A stretch of DNA of 64,000 nucleotides from assembly GCA_015058955.1 (NCBI GenBank), contig SVBJ01000002.1, positions 90,988 through 154,987 of the forward strand, written 5' to 3'. Below the pieces are notes generated by a model, which was given only the letters and a program-made list of their open reading frames with translations, searched no databases and was not told the origin of the DNA. Positions 47,568-56,688 of this stretch are shown here, piece after piece. The stretch comes from Erysipelotrichaceae bacterium. GTDB taxonomy: Bacteria > Bacillota_I > Bacilli_A > Erysipelotrichales > Erysipelotrichaceae. Within the stretch, counting starts at the first letter, position 1. Each line of letters begins with the position of its first letter. Both the position numbers and the translations under genes were made by a program.

Positions 47568-47610
47568 TTTCAAATAGCAGTCAAATGCCTGTTTAAACCG
47601 GAAAAACAGA

Positions 47611-47619
47611 TGTTATAAT
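47611..47619 (+). promoter_or_regulatory. Extended -10 promoter for the MATE gene
   Basis: TGTTATAAT carries a perfect -10 at 47614-47619 with the TGn extension; TTTAAA at 47592-47597 is a poor -35 with 16-base spacing. Confidence 0.6.
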
Positions 47620-47644
47620 AGAGGGCAACGTGAAGGAGGCCGGT

Positions 47645-49012
47645 ATGAAAAAGAGAAAAAGAAAAAAGATAAACATGCTTGATGGAAATCTGCTGGAAAA
47701 CATTATTCTCTTTGCCTTACCGGTTATTGCTTCAGGGATCATGCAGCTGCTGTTCAACGCCATTGACATGGTCGTTGTCGGCAAGTTCTCCGGTAATAAT
47801 TCAATGGCCGCTGTCAGTTCTACCGGTGCTCTGATTAACCTGGTAGTTAACATGTTCATCGGTTTGTCCATCGGCAGCAGTGTCTGCATTGCCAGAAGAA
47901 TAGGCTCCGGAAATAATAAAAAGGTTCATGATGCTGTTCAGACTTCCGTAACCATTGCCTTATTTGCGGGCGTGGTGCTGACGATACTGGGCGTGCAGTT
48001 CAGCCGTCCGTTACTGGTCATGATGAAATCACCGGACGACGTCATCGACCTCAGTACCGTATATCTAAGAGTATACTTTACCGGCATGCTGGCAACGATG
48101 GTTTATAACTTTGCCAGTGCAGCCTTAAGAGCCAGAGGTGATACCAAGAACCCTCTGTATGCTCTGATAATTGCCGGGATTACAAATGCTCTGCTGAATC
48201 TGTTCTTTGTCATCGAATTTAAGATGGATGTTGCCGGTGTCGGACTGGCGAGTTCACTGTCTTCCTACATTTCGGCAGGAATAGTGCTGTATGTACTTAT
48301 AAATGATAACAGTTCGGTAAAACTGGACATAAGACATCTTTACATTGACAAAGATGCCTTATGGGAGATTTCCAAGGTAGGCATACCGGCGGGAATACAG
48401 GGAACGGTCTTCTCTCTCAGCAATGTTGCGATTCAGTCATCAGTCAATGAATTCGGTGCTGTTACCATGGCAGGTAACGGGGCAGCTTCTTCGATTGAAG
48501 GATTTGTCTACAATGCCATGAGTGCCTTCTATCAGACCTGCCTGACTTTCACCAGTCAGAATCTGGGAGCCGGAAAGGTTTCCAGAATCAGAAAGATCCT
48601 GTTTGTCTGTGAGGCCTGTGTTCTGGTTACCGGTCTGATCTGCGGTGTTGGCGGATATCTGTTTGGCAGACCTCTGTTGTCCATTTATTCTGATGATCCT
48701 CAGGTAATTGCAGCTGGAATGATCAGACTGACATTCGTCTGCCGCCTGTACTTCCTGTGTGGCATGATGGATGTACTGGTTGGATCGTTAAGAGGCATGG
48801 GTCAGTCCATGTTCCCGATGGTCGTATCTCTGGTTGGTGTATGTGTCTTCAGACTGGTCTGGATCGCTACGTATTTCCAGGCACATCAGAACATCGAAAG
48901 TCTGTACGTATCATACCCGTTAAGCTGGGTAATTACAGGAGTCATCCATCTTCTGTCATTTATTCTGGTATACAGCAGTGTTCAGAAAAAACGGAAACTT
49001 CAGTTAACATAA
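47645..49012 (+). CDS. MATE-family efflux transporter
   Basis: A 455-residue membrane protein of the multidrug and toxic compound extrusion family, expected to have twelve helices and exchange a cation for an organic substrate. The opening LENIILFALPVIASGIMQLL followed by NAIDMVVVGKFSG is typical of MatE domains, and the second half repeats the fold (GIPAGIQGTVFSLSNVAIQS). ATG 47645 is chosen because AAGGAGG stands 6 bases before it; the in-frame GTG at 47630 lies ahead of that site. A hairpin directly behind the stop separates it from the Nudix gene. Substrate unknown. Confidence 0.9.
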   Translation: MKKRKRKKINMLDGNLLENIILFALPVIASGIMQLLFNAIDMVVVGKFSGNNSMAAVSSTGALINLVVNMFIGLSIGSSVCIARRIGSGNNKKVHDAVQTSVTIALFAGVVLTILGVQFSRPLLVMMKSPDDVIDLSTVYLRVYFTGMLATMVYNFASAALRARGDTKNPLYALIIAGITNALLNLFFVIEFKMDVAGVGLASSLSSYISAGIVLYVLINDNSSVKLDIRHLYIDKDALWEISKVGIPAGIQGTVFSLSNVAIQSSVNEFGAVTMAGNGAASSIEGFVYNAMSAFYQTCLTFTSQNLGAGKVSRIRKILFVCEACVLVTGLICGVGGYLFGRPLLSIYSDDPQVIAAGMIRLTFVCRLYFLCGMMDVLVGSLRGMGQSMFPMVVSLVGVCVFRLVWIATYFQAHQNIESLYVSYPLSWVITGVIHLLSFILVYSSVQKKRKLQLT

Positions 49013-49022
49013 ACAGTCAATT

Positions 49023-49049
49023 ATCATCCCTATGTAAGGGATGATTTTT
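49023..49049 (+). terminator. Intrinsic terminator of the MATE gene
   Basis: Eight-bp stem ATCATCCC/GGGATGAT around TATGTAA and a short T run. The next -10 box starts at 49051, so terminator and promoter touch. Confidence 0.8.
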
Positions 49050-49050
49050 G

Positions 49051-49056
49051 TATAAT
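49051..49056 (+). promoter_or_regulatory. -10 box for the Nudix gene and following genes
   Basis: Perfect TATAAT; the -35 position falls inside the terminator stem and has no good match. Confidence 0.45.
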
Positions 49057-49079
49057 AAAGAAGAGAAAAGGTGATAACT

Positions 49080-49910
49080 ATGATACAGGATATTGCTCCG
49101 CATGTTTTTAACAATCATTTTGAGAATAAAAAACCAAAGGAAGACAGCTTTGTACTGGTGGTCAGAAACGGTCAGATACTGTGCCGCTATGATGATTACA
49201 GTAAGGACCTGTTCTTTCCGTGTTATGGAGAGTTTGGTGAAAGTGGAAAGGCAGTTTATCTGTTTTCCATTGATCAGGATGATTACTTCATGCTGGAGAA
49301 TACCACTGAGATTCCTGAAGGATATGCCTTTTATGCCATTAACAGTTTTCTCAGGGAACGCGTAAGTGCCAACTACAAGTCACTGGCTGCTTTTACTGCC
49401 ATGCATCTGGAGAAGTGGTATCAGGATAACAGATACTGCGGCAGCTGCGGACATAACACTGAATATGACAATAAGGAAAGAGCCTTGAGATGTCCGGAAT
49501 GCGGAAATGTTATATATCCGAGAATCAATCCGGCAGTCATTGTCGGAGTCAGAAATGGAGATAGGTTATTACTTACCAGATATGCCAGAGGGTACGGTCA
49601 CAATGCCCTGGTAGCCGGGTTTACGGAGATTGGTGAAACAGTTGAGGAAACCGTAAAAAGAGAGGTCATGGAAGAAACAGGGCTTAAGGTTACCAACATA
49701 ACCTATTACAAGTCACAGCCATGGGGCATAGCTCAGGATATTCTGATGGGATTCTATTGCGATGTTGACGGAGATGATTCCATCAGGATGGATCCATCAG
49801 AACTGAAATATGCCGAATGGGTGAAGAGAGAAGACATTGTACTTCAGCCATCTGAATACAGTCTCACAAACGAGATGATGAAGATGTTTAAAGAAAATAA
49901 GAACAAATAA
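49080..49910 (+). CDS. nudC: NudC-like NAD(H) pyrophosphatase
   Basis: A 276-residue Nudix hydrolase of the NudC type, predicted to split NAD(H) into NMN(H) and AMP or to remove NAD caps from RNA. A four-cysteine zinc ribbon (CGSCG and CPECG around residues 120-145) precedes the Nudix box GFTEIGETVEETVKREVMEE followed by TGL, which keeps all catalytic residues. The motif behind it reads SQPWGIAQDILMGF; canonical NudC has SQPWPFPxS, so only SQPW is retained and substrate preference could differ. ATG 49080 has AAAAGG in front; an in-frame GTG at 49071 is less likely. Confidence 0.83.
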   Translation: MIQDIAPHVFNNHFENKKPKEDSFVLVVRNGQILCRYDDYSKDLFFPCYGEFGESGKAVYLFSIDQDDYFMLENTTEIPEGYAFYAINSFLRERVSANYKSLAAFTAMHLEKWYQDNRYCGSCGHNTEYDNKERALRCPECGNVIYPRINPAVIVGVRNGDRLLLTRYARGYGHNALVAGFTEIGETVEETVKREVMEETGLKVTNITYYKSQPWGIAQDILMGFYCDVDGDDSIRMDPSELKYAEWVKREDIVLQPSEYSLTNEMMKMFKENKNK

Positions 49911-49928
49911 AGGAGGACAAAGGTTCAG

Positions 49929-51152
49929 ATGAAAGATATTGTTGAAAGATTTATATCATATACGAAAGTAGATACGACTTCGGCAGATGACAGTAACATC
50001 TGTCCAAGCAATCCTGATGAATTCATTCTGGCACATCAGCTGGAAGAAGAACTTAAGGAACTGGGTTTACAGGACGTCAGAGTTGATGACAAGTGCTTTG
50101 TTTATGGACTGTTACCATCCAACACTGATAAGAAGTGTGATACGGTTGGTTTTCTGGCTCACATGGATACTTCCAGTGCTACCTCAGGAAAGAACATCAA
50201 GGCCAGAGTCATTGAAAACTATGATGGTGAGGACATTGAATTAAGTGAAGGCATCTGGACTAAGGTTGCTGATTATCCTCAGATTGCCAAGCTGAAAGGC
50301 AAGGACATAATTGTTACAGACGGAACAACACTGTTAGGTGCTGACGATAAGGCCGGTATCGCCATCATAATGGATACTGTTCAGTATCTCCAGCAGCATC
50401 CTGAATGTCCGCACGGAAACATCAGGGTATGCTTTACACCTGACGAGGAAGTGGGAACAGGTATCGGAAACATCAATCTGGACGAATTCAGATGCGATTA
50501 TGCCTTTACGGTTGATGGCGGAGCGGTAAACGAAATCACATATGAGACCTTTAATGCTGCCAGTGCACAGGTAATCGTTCATGGCAACAGCATCCATCCC
50601 GGTGATGCCAAGGGTAAGATGATCAATGCTTCCCAGGTTTTGATGGATTTCCATGCAATGCTTCCGGTATTTGAAAGACCGGAATTCACGGAAAAAAGAG
50701 AAGGATTCAATCATCTGGTAGAGATGCAGGGTAACTGTGAAAAGGCTGAGGGAATCTATATCATCAGAAATCATGATCTGGCTCTGCTGGAAAAGCAGAA
50801 AAAGGAATTTGAATACATCAGAGACCATATTAACAGAATGTACGGTAAGGAAGTCATTGAGCTGAAGCTGAGGGACAGCTACCGTAACATGAGAGAAGCG
50901 TTTAATGATAAAATGTATATAATTGAAGCCGCTGAAAAGGCCATCAGGGAAGCTGGATATCAGCCGGAAAGTGATCCGATGAGAGGCGGTACTGACGGTT
51001 CTCAGCTGACGGTAATGGGGCTGCCTACTCCTAATCTGGGTACCGGCGGCATGATGTATCATGGCAATCATGAACTGTTATGCATTGATGACATGAAGGA
51101 AATGGTAAAGATCGTACTGAACCTGATCAGAAACATTATGGAAAGGGAGTAA
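49929..51152 (+). CDS. pepT: Peptidase T (tripeptide aminopeptidase)
   Basis: A 407-residue cytoplasmic M20-family metallopeptidase that removes the N-terminal residue of tripeptides. The two-zinc site is visible: HMDTS (H78, D80), GADDKAGIA (D139), PDEEVG (catalytic E173 and metal ligand E174), a second-half HPGDAKGKM segment and GGTDGSQL, then the final ligand in MMYHGNHE. Length matches PepT. AAAGGAGGA precedes the start. The nagA gene follows after 4 bases. Confidence 0.93.
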   Translation: MKDIVERFISYTKVDTTSADDSNICPSNPDEFILAHQLEEELKELGLQDVRVDDKCFVYGLLPSNTDKKCDTVGFLAHMDTSSATSGKNIKARVIENYDGEDIELSEGIWTKVADYPQIAKLKGKDIIVTDGTTLLGADDKAGIAIIMDTVQYLQQHPECPHGNIRVCFTPDEEVGTGIGNINLDEFRCDYAFTVDGGAVNEITYETFNAASAQVIVHGNSIHPGDAKGKMINASQVLMDFHAMLPVFERPEFTEKREGFNHLVEMQGNCEKAEGIYIIRNHDLALLEKQKKEFEYIRDHINRMYGKEVIELKLRDSYRNMREAFNDKMYIIEAAEKAIREAGYQPESDPMRGGTDGSQLTVMGLPTPNLGTGGMMYHGNHELLCIDDMKEMVKIVLNLIRNIMERE

Positions 51153-51156
51153 TCAC

Positions 51157-52290
51157 ATGATAATACAGAGCAAAAGAGTCTGGATCGTAAACAAGTTCAT
51201 TGAAGCTCAGCTGGAAGTTGAGGGAAAGAAAATCAAGGCTGTCTGGCCCTATGGTTGTAAGGAAGCAGATCGTGACTTCGGTAATGACAGAATCATACCG
51301 GGTATGATCGATGTTCATACTCATGGTGCCTATGGCTTTGATACCAACGATGGTGATGAAGAAGGCTTAAGGAACTGGGCTGCCAGATTACCTGGTGATG
51401 AAGGTGTTACTTCTTTCCAGCCAACTACGATCACTCAGAGTGTTGAAGTGCTGGATAATGCAGTCAGAAATGTCAGAAAAGTAGTTGAAGAAGGCTATGA
51501 AGGTGCTGAGATTCTGGGCATTCACTTTGAAGGACCGTATCTCGACCAGGCCAAGAAGGGGGCTCAGCCCGAAGAATTCATTCTGGACGCTGATGTTGAA
51601 CAGTTCAGACACTATCAGGAAACTGCCGGCGGTCTGATCCATTACATTACGCTGGCACCTGAACATGATAAGGATTTTGAACTTACCAGATGGTGTGCAG
51701 CCAATGGTGTTGTCGTATCGATGGGTCATACCAGCGGTTCTTTTAAAGATGCAGAAATGGGCATAGCCAATGGGGCCAAGACCATGACTCATGTTTATAA
51801 CGGTATGAGCAATTTCGGACACCGTGAACTTGGCATGATGGGTGCTGCCATGAGATATCAGGATGTATACGGTGAACTGATTTGTGACGGCAATCATTCT
51901 TCCGTTGATGCTCTCAAGGTAATGTTTGAAGCCAAGCATCCGGGTTATGCCGTAATGATATCCGACAGCTTAAGACCAAAGGGTCTGCCAATGGGTGAAT
52001 ACACCAGCGGTGGCATGAAGATCAGAGTCTGCGAAGACGGTAGTGCGAGACTGGTACCGCAGGGTAACCTGGCAGGTTCAACCTTAAGACTGAATAAGGG
52101 ATTACAGGTGCTGATTGAAAAGGCTCAGGTATCAGAGGAACTGGCAATCAATTCCGCAACCATCAATCCAGCCAGACTGCTGGGTGTTGATGACAGAAAG
52201 GGATCACTGACTGCCGGACATGATGCTGACATCGTGGTTCTGGATGATGATTACGAAATCGTAAAGGTATTTGTAAGAGGAAAAGAATAA
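51157..52290 (+). CDS. nagA: N-acetylglucosamine-6-phosphate deacetylase
   Basis: A 377-residue amidohydrolase that converts GlcNAc-6-phosphate to glucosamine-6-phosphate in amino-sugar recycling. Metal-site motifs are present: DVHTHGAYG (H54, H56), HFEGPYL (E125), SMGHTSGSF (H191), MTHVYNGM (H212), CDGNHSSVD and the catalytic aspartate in VMISDSLRPKG. No nagB or sugar transport gene lies nearby; instead it sits between pepT and a thermonuclease gene, in an apparently mixed operon. Confidence 0.92.
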   Translation: MIIQSKRVWIVNKFIEAQLEVEGKKIKAVWPYGCKEADRDFGNDRIIPGMIDVHTHGAYGFDTNDGDEEGLRNWAARLPGDEGVTSFQPTTITQSVEVLDNAVRNVRKVVEEGYEGAEILGIHFEGPYLDQAKKGAQPEEFILDADVEQFRHYQETAGGLIHYITLAPEHDKDFELTRWCAANGVVVSMGHTSGSFKDAEMGIANGAKTMTHVYNGMSNFGHRELGMMGAAMRYQDVYGELICDGNHSSVDALKVMFEAKHPGYAVMISDSLRPKGLPMGEYTSGGMKIRVCEDGSARLVPQGNLAGSTLRLNKGLQVLIEKAQVSEELAINSATINPARLLGVDDRKGSLTAGHDADIVVLDDDYEIVKVFVRGKE

Positions 52291-52295
52291 TAGAA

Positions 52296-52877
52296 ATGGC
52301 TAAGACAGGCAGAAAAGGTTTCACAAAGAAACAGCTGATCAACATTGCGGTAGCTTTGCTGGCGGTTTTTCTGCTTGGCTTCAGAATATATTCTGACTTA
52401 TATCCGACTTCACCGGTTTTCGATGTTTTCAGTTACACGGACGATGAGGTCATACTGCATGCGGCAGCTTTCAAAAGGGCCAGTGATGGCGATACTGTCG
52501 TAGTAGTAATGGACGGTCAGGAAATGACAGTAAGATTAATAGGTGTTGATGCACCGGAGTCAACCAGATGTACGGTACAGGACTGTACTGATGAGGGCAA
52601 GAAAGCTTACGAATATACCAATGGGTACTTCAAGCTGGGACAGACAATTTATCTGGAATTTGACAAAGGGCAGAAGGATAAATATGGAAGAACTCTGGCC
52701 TACATATGGACATCCAATACCTGCAAGTTCAATGACTTCAATGAGTTCAAGAAATATAATTTCAATGCGCTGTTACTGCAGAATACCCAGAGCAGGGCAA
52801 AGTACTATTCACCAAACGGGAAGTACCGTAAATGGTTTAACCGCATTGACCGAATGAAATATCTGTATGAGGAATGA
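52296..52877 (+). CDS. Membrane-anchored thermonuclease (SNase-like)
   Basis: A 193-residue protein with a basic N terminus and one hydrophobic helix (about residues 15-33), then an SNase fold exposed outside the cell or on the membrane. Catalytic motifs are kept: SDGDTVVV, MTVRLIGVDAPES (the Arg and Glu of staphylococcal nuclease R35/E43) and DKYGRTLAYIW (R87 equivalent). It should cut extracellular DNA or RNA with calcium. The helix lacks a clear cleavage site, so an anchor is more likely than release. It overlaps the open frame of the HAD gene. Confidence 0.88.
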   Translation: MAKTGRKGFTKKQLINIAVALLAVFLLGFRIYSDLYPTSPVFDVFSYTDDEVILHAAAFKRASDGDTVVVVMDGQEMTVRLIGVDAPESTRCTVQDCTDEGKKAYEYTNGYFKLGQTIYLEFDKGQKDKYGRTLAYIWTSNTCKFNDFNEFKKYNFNALLLQNTQSRAKYYSPNGKYRKWFNRIDRMKYLYEE

Positions 52878-52881
52878 AAAG

Positions 52882-53490
52882 ATGATCAGAAATCTTATTT
52901 TTGACATGGGAAGAGTACTGATGGAATATGATCCTGTTTTTTATGTAAACAGGGTAAAACCGGAAAGCCCTGAGGACCGGGAACTGCTGTTAAGGGAAAC
53001 CTTTCACCATGTCCAATGGCATCAGATGGATGCCGGTGAACTCAATGAACGTGCAATGTATGAAAGCGTCTGCCAGAGAATACCGGAAAGACTGCATGAA
53101 AAGGCCTATGAGCTGATATATAACTGGAATGTACCGGTTTTTCCTGTCAAAGGAATGGAAGATCTGTTAAGGGACTGTCATCAGGCAGGTTATCATCTTT
53201 ATCTGCTTTCCAATGCCAGTGAAAGACAGCCGGTATACTGGCCAAGAGTTCCGGGTAATCAGTACTTTGAAGGAACAGTTGTCTCGGCTCTGGAAAAGAC
53301 AGTGAAACCGGATCTGAAGATATTCCAGATATTACTGGACAGATATGATCTGAAAGCAGAAGAATGCCTGTTCATTGATGATCTGCAGAGAAACATTGAC
53401 GGGGCAGCCAGGGCTGGTATTGCAGGGTATCTGTTTGACGGGGATGCGGAAAAACTGAGACAGTTCATCCGGAAAGAAGGAAGACTATGA
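52882..53490 (+). CDS. HAD-superfamily hydrolase
   Basis: A 202-residue cytoplasmic phosphatase-like protein of HAD subfamily IA. Motif 1 is FDMGRVLMEYDP, where the first Asp is the nucleophile and the position two later is Gly, as often in this branch (FDxGxVL). Motif 2 is LLSNAS, motif 3 KPDLKIF and motif 4 FIDDLQRNIDGA. A small alpha-helical cap lies between motifs 1 and 2. GAGG at 52869-52872 favours ATG 52882 over the in-frame ATG 52867. Substrate unknown. Confidence 0.87.
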   Translation: MIRNLIFDMGRVLMEYDPVFYVNRVKPESPEDRELLLRETFHHVQWHQMDAGELNERAMYESVCQRIPERLHEKAYELIYNWNVPVFPVKGMEDLLRDCHQAGYHLYLLSNASERQPVYWPRVPGNQYFEGTVVSALEKTVKPDLKIFQILLDRYDLKAEECLFIDDLQRNIDGAARAGIAGYLFDGDAEKLRQFIRKEGRL

Positions 53491-54029
53491 TCAGATATGT
53501 GGCACTGTTAAGAGGAATAAACATCAGTGGCAAGAATAAAATCCCTATGCCGGAATTAAAGAAAGGCTTTGAAAGCCTGTCTTTTGAAAATGTCCGAACA
53601 TATCTGAACAGTGGAAACATGCTGTTTTCCACTGATGAAACGGAAGCTGCCAAAATCAGAAATAAGATAGAGAAAATGATAAAAGAGCAGTTTTCCCTGG
53701 ATATTCCGGTTTTCATCATTGAAATCAGTAAACTTGAAGACATTCTGGAACACGCACCGCAATGGTGGGGTACAGATAATAAGGAAATTTATGATAATCT
53801 GATCTTCATTCTTCCACCGGTAACCTTTGAAGAAGTATACCGGAAGATAGGGGAACCGAAGGAAGGACTGGAGCAGATCCTTGAATATGAAAATGCGGTT
53901 TTCTGGTCATTTGATCTTAAGAAACACCGGAAAACCAACTGGTGGCCTAAGACGGCAAGTCTGCCTATAGGATCTTCCCTGACGATCAGAACGTCAAATA
54001 CCGTCAGAAAAATAGTTGAGATTCGGTGA
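53487..54029 (+). CDS. DUF1697 family protein
   Basis: A 180-residue protein that fits the DUF1697 family: start RYVALLRGINISGKNKIPM, then FENVRTYLNSGNMLFS and the C-terminal KTNWWPKTASLPIGSSLTIR with RTSNTVRKI. These are widespread cytoplasmic proteins of unknown function. The start overlaps the HAD stop by 4 bases, so the two are translationally coupled. Confidence 0.9.
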   Translation: MIRYVALLRGINISGKNKIPMPELKKGFESLSFENVRTYLNSGNMLFSTDETEAAKIRNKIEKMIKEQFSLDIPVFIIEISKLEDILEHAPQWWGTDNKEIYDNLIFILPPVTFEEVYRKIGEPKEGLEQILEYENAVFWSFDLKKHRKTNWWPKTASLPIGSSLTIRTSNTVRKIVEIR

Positions 54030-54053
54030 GTTTGTTAATTGACAAATAGAGGT

Positions 54054-54059
54054 TATAAT
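54054..54059 (+). promoter_or_regulatory. Candidate -10 box immediately before mutL
   Basis: Perfect TATAAT ends 6 bases before the mutL ATG; the -35 position has only TTTGTT at 17-base spacing. If used, transcription would begin at or very near the start codon. Confidence 0.35.
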
Positions 54060-54065
54060 AAATAC

Positions 54066-55799
54066 ATGAGCAAAATACATACATTGGATGAGCACCTGAC
54101 CAACATGATTGCGGCAGGAGAGGTTGTTGAAAGACCTTCCGGCGTAGTCAAGGAACTGGTGGAAAACAGCATAGATGCCGAAGCTGACAGAATTACAGTC
54201 AGAGTCTTTAATGGCGGCTGTGACAGCATTGAGGTCAAGGATAATGGAATTGGCATGGACAAGCAGGATGCTGTTAATGCCTTTAACCGTCATGCGACAT
54301 CCAAGATAGCCAATACGGAAGATCTGTGGGACATTCAGACCATGGGCTTCAGAGGCGAGGCTCTGCCGTCAATTGCTTCAGTAGCCAAGGTAAGTCTGCT
54401 GACCAGTGATGGTATAGACAGCACTGAAGTAAATCTGGAATACGGCAAGCTGACCAAGGCAGCACCGGCTGCCAGTGCCAGAGGCACGACCATAAAGGTT
54501 GAAGGTCTGTTCTATAAAACTCCGGCCCGCCTTAAGCATCTTAAGAGCGGATCAACCGAACTTAACAGTGTCATTGACGTGATGCAGAAATTTGCGCTGG
54601 CTCATCCGGAAATTGCCTTTGAACTGTACCGGGATGACAGAATCAAGCTGCAGACTCCTGGAAACGGTTCACTGGAAGAAACAGTGATGCACATATATGG
54701 ACTGGAGATAGCCCGTAACAGCATTCCAATAGAAGTGAGTGACTTTGACTTTACCGTCAGGGGAGCACTTATTCTTCCTAGCATCAACCGTTCAACCAGG
54801 TCTTACATGAACATATTCATCAATGGCCGAATGATCAGAAACTATCTGCTGCAGAAAGCGGTAACGGAAGCTTATCAGGAATTCATGATGCCTGACAGAT
54901 ATCCGATCTGTGTGCTGAACATTGAAGCTGATTACAGGCTGGTTGACGTTAACGTTCATCCTTCCAAATGGGAGATCAGACTGTCCAAGGACAGACAGCT
55001 TTATAATCTGCTGAAGAATGGAATCTATGAAACCTTAAGAGAACACTTCAGACCGGCTGAAATAAAGCTTAACAGGAATCCTGTTAAGATTGAGGAAACC
55101 AGACTGTTTACCGACACCTATGTATCCATTCCGGAAAAACCGGAACCTCTCTTACAGGAAACTAAAGTTGAATATCATGCAGAAGAAGTAAGCAGTAAAC
55201 CAGAGAAAACTGAAGCAGTGGAAATAGAACGATTCCAGTATCTTGCTCAGTTGCACGGCAATTACATCATTGCCTGCGATGAGGAGAATCTTTATATCGT
55301 TGACCAGCATGCTGCCATGGAAAGGTGCATGTATGAGGAAATCTGCAAGCAGATTGAAGAAGAGAGCATTCTCACCCAGCCGTTGCTGGTACCGCTGGTT
55401 GTGGAACTGAGTCCGGCTCAGTTTGAACAGCTGGATAAGCTCAATGAAGTATTCGGATGCATTGGTATTACACTGGAGCCATTCTCCAGGACGACCTGTG
55501 TGGTCAGAGAAGTTCCGGTCTGGTTTGAAGACATTAACGAACGGGATTTCATCAATGATCTCGTTGAGGAAATATTAAGCGAAAAGAAGATGAATGTGCA
55601 GGAGATCAGGAAGGACAAGATCGCTACCTTAGCCTGCCACAGTTCGATTCGTTTTAACCGCCGACTTGACGTAATTGAAAGCAGAAAGCTTTTAAGCCGT
55701 CTGAGCAGGTGTGCTCAGCCGTTTAACTGTCCACATGGCAGACCTACCATGATGGCCATTTCTGAAGCTCAGCTGCAGAAGGAGTTCAAGCGTGTATAA
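54066..55799 (+). CDS. mutL: DNA mismatch repair protein MutL with endonuclease site
   Basis: A 577-residue GHKL ATPase acting with MutS in mismatch repair. The N-terminal half shows NMIAAGEVVERPSGVVKELV, the ATP-lid DNGIGM, HATSKI and GFRGEALPSIASV. The C-terminal dimerisation domain carries the metal-dependent nicking motif DQHAAMERCMYE (D413 onward, DQHA-x2-E-x4-E), plus ACHSSIR and NCPHGRPT (C555), so this is a nicking MutL as in species lacking MutH. ATG 54066 is chosen as it precedes the conserved SKIHTLDEHL; AGAGG is 13 bases upstream, rather far. No mutS is in the window. It overlaps miaA. Confidence 0.95.
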   Translation: MSKIHTLDEHLTNMIAAGEVVERPSGVVKELVENSIDAEADRITVRVFNGGCDSIEVKDNGIGMDKQDAVNAFNRHATSKIANTEDLWDIQTMGFRGEALPSIASVAKVSLLTSDGIDSTEVNLEYGKLTKAAPAASARGTTIKVEGLFYKTPARLKHLKSGSTELNSVIDVMQKFALAHPEIAFELYRDDRIKLQTPGNGSLEETVMHIYGLEIARNSIPIEVSDFDFTVRGALILPSINRSTRSYMNIFINGRMIRNYLLQKAVTEAYQEFMMPDRYPICVLNIEADYRLVDVNVHPSKWEIRLSKDRQLYNLLKNGIYETLREHFRPAEIKLNRNPVKIEETRLFTDTYVSIPEKPEPLLQETKVEYHAEEVSSKPEKTEAVEIERFQYLAQLHGNYIIACDEENLYIVDQHAAMERCMYEEICKQIEEESILTQPLLVPLVVELSPAQFEQLDKLNEVFGCIGITLEPFSRTTCVVREVPVWFEDINERDFINDLVEEILSEKKMNVQEIRKDKIATLACHSSIRFNRRLDVIESRKLLSRLSRCAQPFNCPHGRPTMMAISEAQLQKEFKRV

Positions 55800-56688
55800 G
55801 GTCATCAGTGTCGTAGGTCCTACTGCCGTTGGCAAAAGCAAGGTAGCCATAGAACTGGCCAGAAGGTTCAATGGGGAAATAATAAACGGCGACAGTGTTC
55901 AGGTTTACAGGGAACTGAATATCGGCAGTGCCAAGATAATGGAAGAAGAAATGATGGGAATACCTCATCATCTTCTTGATTATGTCAATGTCGGTGAGGA
56001 ATACAGTGTCAGACATTTCCAGATCGATGCCCGCAATAAAATCGAAGAAATCAGTGAAGAGAATAAAACGCCGATAATCTGCGGAGGAACCGGTCTTTAT
56101 GTCAAAGCTCTGTTATATGACTACGAATTCGTGGAAATGGAAAATGACCATAATGAATACTCTGATCAGTCCACTGAAGAGCTCTATCAGAGGTTGCTGG
56201 AAGTAGACCCTGAATCTACCAGAAGCATTCACCCGAATAACAGACGCCGTATAGTAAGAGCGCTGCAGCTGGCGGACAGCGGCAATCTGAAAAGCCGGCA
56301 GGAAGCCAGTCAGCAGCACATTCAGATCTATGACAGTTACATCGTGGGGCTGACCATGGACCGCGAGCTGTTAAAGCAGCGCATCAGCATGCGTGTTGAC
56401 CAGATGATGGAAAACGGTCTGCTGGATGAAGTAACAGCCATTAATGAAAAATATGATTGGGATGTCAAGGGCCTGCAGGGTATTGGCTATAAGGAATTCA
56501 GGGATTATTTCAATGGAAAAAACAGTCTGGAGAAGACTGTGGAATTAATTAAGACACATACCAGACAGTTTGCCAAAAGACAGTATACCTGGTGGAACCA
56601 CCAGATGCCGGTAAACTGGTATGATGTTACGGAAGAAGGATATCTGGACAGAATATTTGAAGATATCGGAAAGTGGCAGAATGGATAA
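55792..56688 (+). CDS. miaA: tRNA dimethylallyltransferase MiaA
   Basis: A 298-residue enzyme that adds a dimethylallyl group to A37 of tRNAs reading UNN codons. P-loop VGPTAVGKSKVAIELA, NGDSVQVYREL, the substrate motif GGTGLYVKALLYDYEF and HPNNRRRIVRALQL are all there, as is the C-terminal TRQFAKRQYTWW. The start is GTG overlapping the end of mutL by 8 bases, with AAGGAG 7-8 bases upstream. mutL-miaA adjacency is common in Firmicutes and beyond. Confidence 0.95.
   Translation: MYKVISVVGPTAVGKSKVAIELARRFNGEIINGDSVQVYRELNIGSAKIMEEEMMGIPHHLLDYVNVGEEYSVRHFQIDARNKIEEISEENKTPIICGGTGLYVKALLYDYEFVEMENDHNEYSDQSTEELYQRLLEVDPESTRSIHPNNRRRIVRALQLADSGNLKSRQEASQQHIQIYDSYIVGLTMDRELLKQRISMRVDQMMENGLLDEVTAINEKYDWDVKGLQGIGYKEFRDYFNGKNSLEKTVELIKTHTRQFAKRQYTWWNHQMPVNWYDVTEEGYLDRIFEDIGKWQNG

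Noticed and set aside
47630..47645. GTG at 47630 as the MATE start
   Set aside because: The AAGGAGG ribosome site lies after this codon and at the right distance from ATG 47645.
50334..51071. Minus-strand frame of 245 codons opposite pepT
   Set aside because: pepT is certain from its metal-site motifs; the opposite frame has no support.
54039..54059. TTGACA and TATAAT as a paired promoter for mutL
   Set aside because: The gap between the two boxes is only 9 bases, far below the 16-18 needed; only the -10 is kept as a candidate.
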